Shown: positions 9,375 through 18,602 of the stretch, one piece after another | Numbering within the stretch: the first letter of the stretch is position 1 | Layout: each line of letters opens with the position of its first letter | Origin: Vibrio sp. VB16 | GTDB lineage: Bacteria; Pseudomonadota; Gammaproteobacteria; Enterobacterales; Vibrionaceae | Assembly: GCF_015594925.2 (NCBI RefSeq) | Contig: NZ_CP087591.1 | Location: 1,054,001-1,118,000, forward strand | DNA: 64,000 nucleotides | Reading direction: 5' to 3' | Position numbers and translations under genes: made by a program | The notes under the pieces: generated by a model | Told to the model about the DNA's origin: nothing | The model's database searches: none | The model's input: the letters and a program-made list of their open reading frames with translations, nothing else

Positions 9375-12300
9375 ATGGACAAATCGATTTCAAGTTGGAA
9401 AAAACACCTTACTTACCTGTTATGTGGTCTGATTAATATCCAGCCCGTATTGGCCAACGTGGTGGTCGGTGGCACCAACACCACCACAACCGTGGCTGGC
9501 AACGGCGTTGAAGTGGTGAACATTGCCGCGCCGAACAGCAAAGGGCTGTCTCACAATCAATATCAGCAGTTCAATGTGGATAAAAGCGGCCTCATCCTCA
9601 ACAACTCGACCGCGCAGTTGAGTCAATCCCAGTTGGGGGGTTTATTGCAAAACAACCCCAACCTGACAGGGCAAGCGGCCAGCGTGATACTCAACGAAGT
9701 GACGGGGGCGAACCGTAGCCAGCTGCAAGGGTACACCGAAGTGTTTGGTGCCAGCGCCAATGTTATTCTCGCCAACCCTTATGGGATTACGTGCGATGGA
9801 TGCGGCTTCATTAATACACCGCGAGTGACGTTATCCACGGGCACACCAGAATTTACCAACGGTGAAGTGAGTGGCTTTGACGTGTCTCAAGGCTCAGTAA
9901 CCGTTGAAGGGCTGGGCTTAGATGCGAGCAATCAAACGTATTTTGATATCATTAGCCGCACCGCAGAAATTAATGCAGAAATACACGCTCAAAACCTCAC
10001 GATTGTGACGGGTCAAAATACGGTTGATTATCAAACGAATAAGGTGACAAAAAAAGCGTCGGATAATGTCAGTAAACCCGCCTTATCGATAGACTCTTCT
10101 TCACTTGGCGGCATGTACGCCGGGCGCATTGCGCTTATCGCAACCGAAGCGGGGGTTGGGGTGAATGTGGGCAATCTTGCCGCGTCGCAAGAGGGCATAC
10201 ATATTACGGCCGATGGCAAGGTTGTCATGGGCAACACGAGTAGCGCGCAAAGCTTAACCGTATCGACTTCCGACCACATTGAGATGAGCGGCAATCACAG
10301 TACAGGCAAGCAGATGAGCTTAACGGGTAAGCGCATTGTGGCGAGCAACAGTACGCTGGTTGCTGGTAGTGAGATGGCGCTCACGGCGGGCTCGGTTGAG
10401 TTGATTCACTCAAACGCTGAGGCGGCTCAGTTTACTGCTCAAGCGGACAAGGTGTCTATTGATGAGACGAGCCGGGTGACAAGCCAATCGGCCAGCCTGA
10501 CGCAGCTGGGTACACTGGATAATCAAGGGGCCGTTTCGGTCTCGAATGAGATGAAGGTAGAGGGTGACGCGTTGTCACTCACGGGCGCAGGCAACCTCAA
10601 AGCGGCCACGCTCACGGTGGACGCGCAAGCGCTCTCTTTTGAGACGAATGCTGGGGTACAAGACGCCACATTAACCGCCCGTCATGCCTTGGCGCTCACC
10701 GCAGGCTCACAGCTTAGCGCCAGTAATGACGTTTCCTTATCGGGTGAGAATATCACCCAAAGCGGCACGTTGACCGCCAACCAAACCATTGCACTTAATG
10801 CCAGTAAAACCCTCACCCACAATGGAACAACACAGGGTAAAGACGTTTCTATTGCGGCCCAAACGCTCAATCAAACCGGGCAGCTAACCGGTAACCAAAG
10901 TGTGGTCATCAACAGTGACGCGGTTTTACTTGGCGGCGACACCAACGCCGGTCAATGCCTGGTGGCGAATACCGACACCTTAACGGTTAACGGCAAGGTG
11001 CAATCAGCAGGCACCGTCACCCTTTCGAGCGATACATCACTGAACACAATGGTTGGCAGTGCGCTCTTGTCCGGTGGGGATATGCAACTTGAAGTGCCAA
11101 GCGTCGAACTGGCAGGCACCACACAGTCGGCAGGTTCGCTCATCATTGACGCGCAAAGTAGCGTGCTCGGTGGCGCGGTGAGTGCTCAACAATCGGTGGT
11201 GATATCGGGTAAAACGGTCACCCAATCGGGCACATTGGCCGCAGGGGAGTCGCTCTCGTTAACGCAAACCGAGTCGATTACTTTGGATGGCACGGTGGAA
11301 GCGGCCACGGATATCACCGCGACAACGCAAGATTTTAGCTCAAGCCTGACTTTGGTCTCCGGCGGCGACATATCCGTGACCGTCAATGACACCACAATAG
11401 AGGGCGTGAGCAGCAGTGGCGGCGACCTCACCATTACGTCAGCCACTTTGAACCAGTCTGGAGAAACCCTAGCGCAAGGGGACATGACCTTAATTACGGA
11501 CAACAGCGCCTTAACGGGGTCGGTAGAGTCGAAGCAAGCGTTGGCGATAACCGCCAATAACGGTCTCACCACCACATCGGGCACAAAACTGACCAGCGGT
11601 GACGCAATAACCATTAATGCGGGTACTTTCACGCATCAAGGCCACTTGACCAGCCAAGGCAACACGCAACTTACCACGCAAAGCCTGACCAATCAGGGTG
11701 AACTAACCTCCAATCAAAACCTGAGCCTCGCGACCAATACGCTCAACCATCAAGGCAAGCTCAGCGCCAATGGTGACATGGCTTTAACCGTGAATGGCGC
11801 GTTGGTGATGTCAGAAAATGTCAGCTCAGGTGGCGACCTTAGCGTCACGGCTCATAGCCTCAATAACCGCGCAGAAATAAACAGCGCCAAGCAGACTAAG
11901 GTGACACTGACGGGTGGGTTAACCAACCAAAGTAGCGGGGTGATATCCGGTGACACGACCCAGATAACCGCCAACAGCATCAGCAACAGCGGCACGTTGC
12001 AGGCCATGAATGCGCTTACTCTTGCCACGTCTTCGTTAACCAACCCTGGTGCACTGATAGCGTTGGGCGATTTGATTGCCACCGTGAGCGGTACCATAAC
12101 CAATACAGGCTTGGTTTACGCTGGAAATAATGCCAATTTGTATGTAAATGTGCTTAAAAACTATAGTGATATTTTAAGTCAGAAAAATATCACTATTGCT
12201 CGAAACGCGACCAAGCAAAAAAGCAGTAGCTTGCTCAATAGTTCCGCTACTATAGAGTCATTGGGTGGGGGTATTTCGATATACGCTGATACGGTGACCA

Positions 12301-15300
12301 ATAAGCGTACGACGCTGAACATTCAGAGTACGTTAACGAATTATAACCTATCTTCGAAACCAGGAGCAGGAGGAAGTTCTTTTGAGGTAGACGGACATTC
12401 TCTTTATGCGCCAGAATATACCGCTCGCTCATATTGTTCTGATAATTGTGGTGGTAAATCAGATCAAGGTGCAGAAAAGTTCACCACAGAGTATAAGGTC
12501 ATAGGCGGAGATTCTCATTCCTTTCTTGCCAAAAATGAAAGTCAAACGTTAACGAGCGCGAGTGCCGCGTCGCGTATTATGGGTCAAAATCAAGTTGAGA
12601 TAGAGGCCCAAAATGTCAGTAATGATGCGAGTCAGATACACGGCAGTACGGTAAAAGTAACGTCTACTAATTTAAGTAATAAAGCCTATTTGTTATCCGA
12701 GCATAATGTTTTTTATGATTATAAATTGGACGCGAATTACTATGGCCTGAGACGAGATAGCGGGCGAACTATTAAATTCTTATTTCACAGAACGATTCGT
12801 AAAGTTAATCCGACGACTACTAGTACTATTGGTTCTTCCATCACTGCCACAGGCAACGTTTCACTAAACGTCGCCAACAAAGTCAACAACTCGACCATAA
12901 AATCCAATGCCTCACGTGTGAGCCCATCAGGCAGCAGTAAGTCAGCAAAAAGCACCCATTCTGCGAACGTTACCGGTCCTAATGCTGTCCGTTTGGTCGG
13001 TGTGTCTTCTATTACGTCACCAAGCATTACTTTACCTAACTTCAATGATGTGCCCTTCCCGGACTTTAGACTGCCGAGCAGCCCCAATGGCCTGTTTATT
13101 TACTCTAAAGGCCCGGCGAGTGGCTACCTAATCGAAACCAATCCATTGCTCACTAACCTAGGCAATTATCTTGGTTCAGATTATTTCTTAGGCAATGTCG
13201 GCTTTCATCCCGAAAAAGATATCACTTTTTTGGGCGACGCGTTTTATGATACGCGCGTTGTCACTCAAGCGATTTTCGAACAGACCGGTAAACGCTATTT
13301 AAATGAATCGGTCGGCAATGATTTTGGCCAGATGCAGCAATTAATGGACGCCGCCGCCAGTCAAAAAAGCGGGTTAAATCTAGAGCTGGGTATTGCCTTA
13401 AGCCCAGAGCAAGTAGCCAACCTGTCACAAGACATTCTCTGGTATGAACAGATTGAAGTGAACGGTCAAACGGTACTGGCCCCAAAACTCTATTTAGCTC
13501 AGCTCACCCGAGACAACATCTCGAATGGCGCGGTCATCGCCGGACGAGATATTGACATTAAAGCCGGTGAGATAAACAACAGCGGCGCAATGCTGGCAGA
13601 TAACACGCTAAGCCTTAAAAGCGACAGCTCCATCAGTAATGACACGGGTACGTTGTCTGGCGGAGGCGATGTGGCCTTGCTCGCGAAGGGGGACATTGAA
13701 AATGTGAGTGGGACAATCGAAGGGGACAATGTCAATATCGCGTCGGTGGAGGGTTCGGTTACTAACAAAACCTTGCGACAAACGAATCAGTATGACGCCG
13801 ATTTTATTACCACGGACATCGGCCAAACCGCCAAGATAACCTCTTCTGGTAATTTAGCCATCAATGCGGGTAACGATATCCTCAATGAAGGCGGTGAGCT
13901 CAAAGCCAAGGGCGACGCTCACTTAACCGCAGGTCAAGACATTCGCTTCACCACCATAGAAGATAAAGCGCACAAACGAATCGTGGGCAACCGTCGCGTA
14001 GAAGAGACACGAGAGGTGAATCACCTCGGCTCAACTGTACGGGCGGGTGGGGCGATGAGCCTTAATGCCGGAGAAAGCGTCGCAATGACTTCTGCAACAG
14101 TAGAAGCACAAGGCGACTTGGCTCTCTCTGCGGGCGAGAGCGTCACTATTGATACGGCGCGAAACGAATCTTACCGCAAAAGCACTGCATCCAATCGAAC
14201 CGAGATACATCAAGTCTTAACACATGACGGTAGCCGTCTCTCTGGAAGAAATATCACCATAGGCTCAGGCAAAAACGTCAGCCTAATAGGCAGCGATGTG
14301 ACGGCGAAACAGAACGTTGGCATCATAGCGAAAGGAGATGTGTCGATACTGGCCGTTAATGACAGCGAGTATCGCTACTCGAAAGAAAAACAGAAAAAAT
14401 CCTTTGGGCGCTCAAAAACCATTATTCATGAAAGCTTAAATGAGACGGTGAAAGGCAGTGCCATTACCGCAGGCGAAGACATCAGCATTACCGCGCAAGC
14501 CCTTGGTGCGATACAAACCGCCGGAGGCGACAGCGATATTCAAGTCGTTGGCTCATCGCTCAATGCCGATGGCAATGTCGCATTGAATGCAGACGGGGAT
14601 ATTGTTCTCGCCGCGCAGCAATACAAAGAGTACGAGCGCAACCAAACCATCAAAAAAGGGTTCGGAGGGCTAAGCAGCCAAGACAAAGGCAGCATAGACG
14701 ACGCCACCTTGCTTAATAGCAGTTACGCTTTATCTGGGCGAGACATCAACATCAATGCCGGCCGTGATATCGCGGCGTTAGCCAGTGAAGTTGTGGCCGA
14801 TGGCGACGTCAATTTGACGGCCATCGACGAGGTATTGATCAGCGCCGGAGAGGTCCTCAAACAGAGTCAAGAATGGAACGAGAAAACCAGTTTTCTGTCC
14901 GGTGGCAACCTGTTTGAAATGGAGTCCCAACGAGAGGGCTTAGAAACCAAAACCGCCCAAAGCAGTGTGGTTCAGTCGGGCGGTGATCTGACTGTCGATG
15001 CGGGTAATATTAAAGTGGTGGGGTCGGATATTGTTTCTGGGAAGAGTGTGTCGCTTACCGCCGATACAGGCGATGTAGAAATATTCGCCGCAAAAGAGAC
15101 CAGTCAATTCTACAGTGAAGATAAAAAACTTGCGATTAGCCTAGGGGGGCTGAGCAAGATGCTCTCGGGTGAAATGGTTGAAGTAGAAGATGGGAAAATC
15201 AAAATCAATCTGGGTGATGCAACTTACGACAAAGTGGACGAGCAGAGTGATTCTGTCAACCACAAGGGCAGCGTTATCCAGGCGGGCGACCATATCGCCA

Positions 15301-18110
15301 TTGCCTCTGAATCGGACATTGTTATAGAAGGCAGCCAACTTATTGCAGACGACAATGGCTCTGAAACAGGTGATATCAGTTTAATCGCCAAGGATGACGT
15401 CATTATTCAGGAGGCGAAAAATAGCCTAAATACACAAAAGGATGAGATACACGGTAAAGCAGAAGCGAGCATCGTGGTTCAACATCAAGCGGTGGAATTA
15501 GCCAAAGCCGCCATGGCCGCTAAAGAAGCCACTAAAAAACTCAAGCAAGCTAAAAAGGACTACAAACAGTACAAAAAACAGATGGACGCTCTCGAAGGGA
15601 CGTTAAGCACGTTAGAGCAAGAATACGCGCAGAAAAAACCGGGGGTGTTGTATGAGGATATCGAAGAGCTAAGTGATTTGCTCTCTGAAGTAAAAAGTGA
15701 CGAAGCGTGGTATGTCACGGGCATCGTCTTAGCGGCCGCTGACGTCACATCCAAAACCACCTTATTGGTACAGCAAGGTATCGCTGCAGCGCAGAGTACG
15801 GGCACGTATGGCTTTAACGCCGGCATCCAACTGGACGTTGAAGTCAGTAAAACCGGCACGACGGATCAGCAAACCAGCTCGTTAGCCTCGACATTGTCTG
15901 GCGAAAATATACGTATCCAAGCCGGCAATCAAGAAGGAGACCAAGCCAAAATCCAAGGGGCGACCTTGTTGGCGACCGATGCTTTATCGATATCGGCAAA
16001 CGAAGTCAATTTACTCGCCTCTACCGATACGCAGAGCCAAAAAAGCAAAAACGAATCGGGCTCTATTAGCGCCTCGATGACCGTTTATGGCGCCAGCTCA
16101 GGCATTAATCTAAATGCTAGCTTGAGCAGAAACGAAAGTAAATCAGCCTCGACGACCCATCAGAACAGCACATTATCGGCTGAAGATATCAGTATTACTT
16201 CGGCTCAAGATACCAATATAAAAGGCGCGAATGTTGACGCAAAAGAGCACTTGAACGTGGCGGTTGGTGGTAATTTAAATATCGCCTCAGTGCAAGACAG
16301 GCATAGCGCCAGCAACAAAGGCATGGGGATAAGTGCTGGGTTAAGCTTCTCTGGTGGAGAAGTGCCAAAGGACAAAGCTGGTAAGGAAGGTGGTTTCATT
16401 GATAATACGGGAGACGAAGCGGGCAAGCTAACCGGCGCGAGTGGCGGCACCAATGTGTCTAATGGTCGCTCTAGAAGCAAACAAACCATTTTAACGACAC
16501 TTACGTCAGGCAATACTGCTACGATTACGGTGGCCAATAATACCGATGTAAAAGGGGCGTTGATTGCCACAAAAGATGAGCAGGGCAACGACCTAGGCAA
16601 TCTCAATCTTCAAACCGATACATTCACCTATGCCGACTTGAGCAATACTCAGTACAACCAAAGTCAAAATATGGGTATCAGTACCAGCGTCGGGTTGAAC
16701 GGAGGCGAAATTGATGCCACGAATAACTCAACGAACCTTCAATATAAAAATGAATCGGGTTACAGCAAATCGAAAACCCTTGCGACGGTGGGTCAAGGCA
16801 CTGTCACCATCATGGACTCAGAAAACTCCCACGACACCACCGCCCTAAATCGCGACACCTTAAATACCGAAAAGGACTTGTTTACGGTTGACCGTAAGCA
16901 GGGGGATTTTGATGTTACTGTTGATCACCGTTTGCTGAGTGAAGATGGAAGGAAGGATATTAAGGAAGACTTCAAGCGGACAGAGCTGGCTGGTCAGTCA
17001 TTAGCGGATGTAGCAACAGAAGACTCCGTTACGCTAGCAGATACCTTCGAGCATATGGATGTAGTGCAGAAGGAGCTGGATGTACAACTGCTTATTGCTC
17101 AGAGTAAGGGTGAATCAGCACTTAACATCAATAATCTTGATAATGCGACGGCTAAACAGAAGCAAGATGCCATCAATGATTATGCTAATGCTTACTCAGA
17201 AGTGTTCGGTATTTCCATCGAAAGTGCATTGGTTATCGCGGTTAATAAATCGATTAGTGGTGCGCATTACACAGGTGATAAAGGCAGTAATATCGTTCTC
17301 AATGACACCTCGATGAAAAACGCTCAAGACTACATGAATACTTTGGCGCATGAAGTGACGCATGGGTTAGAGAAGCAAGGCATCATCGGTGATAAAGGTA
17401 AGCAAAGTGAAAACTACGCTAACTTATTTGGTAACTATGCTGAAGGTAACTATGAGTTTGCACTAAATCACAGTGGCCTTGGTGATGTTAAACAAGGGAA
17501 TACTAACTCGTATATTGGGAATGATTCAGCGTTAGTTACAGGTAATAGTGACGGTTTTACTAAGAAAGAGAAGGATCTTAAACCTGGAGAAATAGATTAC
17601 ATGAATATTCCACACATTGAGAATTTAGCGGCTAGTGGAATAAAAGAAGAGGCGTTAAAAGAATACAATAACGTAGATGGAATTATTAACGACAACGCTA
17701 AATCAAAAGAAGCGGTTGTAAACTACTTCTCAATAGCTTTAGGAGGAGTTAGATGTGTGGGCGGGAATGTTGCTGGGTGTGCAGGAGCAGGTATCGCAAC
17801 TAGTGACCTAGGTGAAGTATTAACTAAAGGCTTAGAATCGAATAATGTGGCTAATGACCCTATACAGAAAGCGATGATGGATCTAGTTCCAGATTATATC
17901 GATAATGACTCGAAGAAAGCTGTCACTGACTTGTTATTGGGTGGATATGGTGTGAAAGATATACACAAAATCCCTCAAGCGAAAAAGAAAATTGATGCGA
18001 TAGTCAACAGTCTTAATAAAGCTAGTGAACTTGGTAGTGCTGAAGTTTATTTAGAAACCATGTACAAGAACATAAATGAAATCTGGAATGGTGAGGATAT
18101 AAATGAGTAA
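9375..18110 (+). CDS. Large TpsA exoprotein, filamentous haemagglutinin/CdiA-like, with HExTH module and variable tail
   Basis: A 2911-residue secreted protein. I start at the ATG at 9375 (GAGG upstream) rather than the GTG at 9360. An extended signal region (SWKKHLTYLLCG) precedes the haemagglutination-activity/TPS domain at about residues 30-150, with NNPNL and ITCDGCGFINTPRVTLSTG. A long beta-helical repeat stalk follows, then haemagglutinin repeats. A Lys/Glu-rich coiled-coil-like segment lies near 2042-2090. From about residue 2136 the sequence is repeated almost exactly in the downstream orphan gene. HEVTH sits at residue 2659, and from about 2725 the tail is unlike the orphan's. This layout (stalk, conserved pre-toxin part, variable tail, overlapping small gene) matches contact-dependent inhibition or polymorphic toxin proteins. 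No VENN motif is seen. Tail activity is unknown. Confidence 0.92.
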   Translation: MDKSISSWKKHLTYLLCGLINIQPVLANVVVGGTNTTTTVAGNGVEVVNIAAPNSKGLSHNQYQQFNVDKSGLILNNSTAQLSQSQLGGLLQNNPNLTGQAASVILNEVTGANRSQLQGYTEVFGASANVILANPYGITCDGCGFINTPRVTLSTGTPEFTNGEVSGFDVSQGSVTVEGLGLDASNQTYFDIISRTAEINAEIHAQNLTIVTGQNTVDYQTNKVTKKASDNVSKPALSIDSSSLGGMYAGRIALIATEAGVGVNVGNLAASQEGIHITADGKVVMGNTSSAQSLTVSTSDHIEMSGNHSTGKQMSLTGKRIVASNSTLVAGSEMALTAGSVELIHSNAEAAQFTAQADKVSIDETSRVTSQSASLTQLGTLDNQGAVSVSNEMKVEGDALSLTGAGNLKAATLTVDAQALSFETNAGVQDATLTARHALALTAGSQLSASNDVSLSGENITQSGTLTANQTIALNASKTLTHNGTTQGKDVSIAAQTLNQTGQLTGNQSVVINSDAVLLGGDTNAGQCLVANTDTLTVNGKVQSAGTVTLSSDTSLNTMVGSALLSGGDMQLEVPSVELAGTTQSAGSLIIDAQSSVLGGAVSAQQSVVISGKTVTQSGTLAAGESLSLTQTESITLDGTVEAATDITATTQDFSSSLTLVSGGDISVTVNDTTIEGVSSSGGDLTITSATLNQSGETLAQGDMTLITDNSALTGSVESKQALAITANNGLTTTSGTKLTSGDAITINAGTFTHQGHLTSQGNTQLTTQSLTNQGELTSNQNLSLATNTLNHQGKLSANGDMALTVNGALVMSENVSSGGDLSVTAHSLNNRAEINSAKQTKVTLTGGLTNQSSGVISGDTTQITANSISNSGTLQAMNALTLATSSLTNPGALIALGDLIATVSGTITNTGLVYAGNNANLYVNVLKNYSDILSQKNITIARNATKQKSSSLLNSSATIESLGGGISIYADTVTNKRTTLNIQSTLTNYNLSSKPGAGGSSFEVDGHSLYAPEYTARSYCSDNCGGKSDQGAEKFTTEYKVIGGDSHSFLAKNESQTLTSASAASRIMGQNQVEIEAQNVSNDASQIHGSTVKVTSTNLSNKAYLLSEHNVFYDYKLDANYYGLRRDSGRTIKFLFHRTIRKVNPTTTSTIGSSITATGNVSLNVANKVNNSTIKSNASRVSPSGSSKSAKSTHSANVTGPNAVRLVGVSSITSPSITLPNFNDVPFPDFRLPSSPNGLFIYSKGPASGYLIETNPLLTNLGNYLGSDYFLGNVGFHPEKDITFLGDAFYDTRVVTQAIFEQTGKRYLNESVGNDFGQMQQLMDAAASQKSGLNLELGIALSPEQVANLSQDILWYEQIEVNGQTVLAPKLYLAQLTRDNISNGAVIAGRDIDIKAGEINNSGAMLADNTLSLKSDSSISNDTGTLSGGGDVALLAKGDIENVSGTIEGDNVNIASVEGSVTNKTLRQTNQYDADFITTDIGQTAKITSSGNLAINAGNDILNEGGELKAKGDAHLTAGQDIRFTTIEDKAHKRIVGNRRVEETREVNHLGSTVRAGGAMSLNAGESVAMTSATVEAQGDLALSAGESVTIDTARNESYRKSTASNRTEIHQVLTHDGSRLSGRNITIGSGKNVSLIGSDVTAKQNVGIIAKGDVSILAVNDSEYRYSKEKQKKSFGRSKTIIHESLNETVKGSAITAGEDISITAQALGAIQTAGGDSDIQVVGSSLNADGNVALNADGDIVLAAQQYKEYERNQTIKKGFGGLSSQDKGSIDDATLLNSSYALSGRDININAGRDIAALASEVVADGDVNLTAIDEVLISAGEVLKQSQEWNEKTSFLSGGNLFEMESQREGLETKTAQSSVVQSGGDLTVDAGNIKVVGSDIVSGKSVSLTADTGDVEIFAAKETSQFYSEDKKLAISLGGLSKMLSGEMVEVEDGKIKINLGDATYDKVDEQSDSVNHKGSVIQAGDHIAIASESDIVIEGSQLIADDNGSETGDISLIAKDDVIIQEAKNSLNTQKDEIHGKAEASIVVQHQAVELAKAAMAAKEATKKLKQAKKDYKQYKKQMDALEGTLSTLEQEYAQKKPGVLYEDIEELSDLLSEVKSDEAWYVTGIVLAAADVTSKTTLLVQQGIAAAQSTGTYGFNAGIQLDVEVSKTGTTDQQTSSLASTLSGENIRIQAGNQEGDQAKIQGATLLATDALSISANEVNLLASTDTQSQKSKNESGSISASMTVYGASSGINLNASLSRNESKSASTTHQNSTLSAEDISITSAQDTNIKGANVDAKEHLNVAVGGNLNIASVQDRHSASNKGMGISAGLSFSGGEVPKDKAGKEGGFIDNTGDEAGKLTGASGGTNVSNGRSRSKQTILTTLTSGNTATITVANNTDVKGALIATKDEQGNDLGNLNLQTDTFTYADLSNTQYNQSQNMGISTSVGLNGGEIDATNNSTNLQYKNESGYSKSKTLATVGQGTVTIMDSENSHDTTALNRDTLNTEKDLFTVDRKQGDFDVTVDHRLLSEDGRKDIKEDFKRTELAGQSLADVATEDSVTLADTFEHMDVVQKELDVQLLIAQSKGESALNINNLDNATAKQKQDAINDYANAYSEVFGISIESALVIAVNKSISGAHYTGDKGSNIVLNDTSMKNAQDYMNTLAHEVTHGLEKQGIIGDKGKQSENYANLFGNYAEGNYEFALNHSGLGDVKQGNTNSYIGNDSALVTGNSDGFTKKEKDLKPGEIDYMNIPHIENLAASGIKEEALKEYNNVDGIINDNAKSKEAVVNYFSIALGGVRCVGGNVAGCAGAGIATSDLGEVLTKGLESNNVANDPIQKAMMDLVPDYIDNDSKKAVTDLLLGGYGVKDIHKIPQAKKKIDAIVNSLNKASELGSAEVYLETMYKNINEIWNGEDINE
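15781..17010 (+). repeat. Direct repeat copy A, inside the TpsA gene
   Basis: About 1.2 kb that recurs 2841 bases downstream (copy B, 18622-19851) with the same offset throughout and no visible indels. The two copies are near-identical for about 1.1 kb, apart from one cluster of differences around 16370-16430. They then diverge gradually through the pre-toxin region. The repeat is long enough for homologous recombination, which would exchange the downstream tails. Confidence 0.95.
17349..17363 (+). other. HExTH zinc-protease-like motif in TpsA pre-toxin region
   Basis: Encodes HEVTH (residues 2659-2663). A conserved Glu in an E(N/Q)Y context lies 20 residues after the first His, and GNYAE ends the shared block. 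The orphan copy has HEGTH with the same spacing and flanks (IGDKG, IGNYAE or FGNYAE). The pattern fits a gluzincin-like metallopeptidase site, with the downstream Glu as a possible third ligand. This is inference from motif conservation; activity is not established. Confidence 0.6.
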
Positions 18111-18447
18111 TAAGGTGTATGCATCAATATGTGTTTTAGTTTTATGTGTGTTTTCACTAATCTCAGTTTTGAAGGAAGATAAGAGCTTCACAGGAGAGAT
18201 TATCTCGTCTCGTTGTATCGAAACGGCTAAATCGACTGAATCAGTAGAGATTATTGTTTCTAATGAAAAAATAAAAAAGAGGTTTTCTTTCGGTTTAAGT
18301 CAGTATGTATGCAAGGATGCCGTTAAGTTATTATCATCGGGTAACAAGCTTTCGTTATCATACCAGTCACTAAAAGGACGGTTTATAAGCGTACAAGAGG
18401 TTAGTTTGAATGGCAAAGTCCTTTCATTACGTGGTGATGGTCCATAG
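18103..18447 (+). CDS. Small single-span membrane protein overlapping TpsA; candidate immunity protein
   Basis: A 114-residue protein not recognised as a known family. An N-terminal hydrophobic segment (residues 5-23) is followed by a soluble domain of about 90 residues with two Cys (about 39 and 70), so it is probably anchored in the inner membrane facing the periplasm. Its ATG lies inside the last codons of TpsA (8-base overlap), implying translational coupling. In contact-dependent inhibition and other polymorphic toxin loci, the small gene directly after the toxin tail encodes the cognate immunity protein. That position is the only evidence for the role here. Confidence 0.6.
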   Translation: MSNKVYASICVLVLCVFSLISVLKEDKSFTGEIISSRCIETAKSTESVEIIVSNEKIKKRFSFGLSQYVCKDAVKLLSSGNKLSLSYQSLKGRFISVQEVSLNGKVLSLRGDGP

Positions 18448-18491
18448 GCATTTGAAAAACTGAATATAGAAATCATTCAAATACGAGCAAC

Positions 18492-18590
18492 AAATACGGG
18501 GACATACACCTTAAGAAAAGCAAAACAAACAGATTTCTTAGCCCTAAAATTATTGCGAAGCAGGTTAGTTTTAATGTGACATCTTAGAAG
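18492..18590 (+). repeat. Solo copy of the transposase-element left end
   Basis: About 99 bases that match 22734-22832, the left end of the REP-associated transposase element, with roughly ten mismatches. It begins with TACGGGGACATACACCTTA, the terminal motif shared by all copies here. It sits exactly between the first immunity candidate and the displaced toxin module, with module homology resuming near 18603. The copy has no transposase of its own and so looks like a non-autonomous derivative. Confidence 0.8.
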
Positions 18591-18602
18591 AAACATAAGG
18601 CG

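Noticed and set aside
9800..17000. Long open frames on the minus strand within the TpsA gene.
   Set aside because: They are mirror frames of a repetitive Thr/Ser/Asn-rich coding sequence, with no ribosome binding sites or family patterns.
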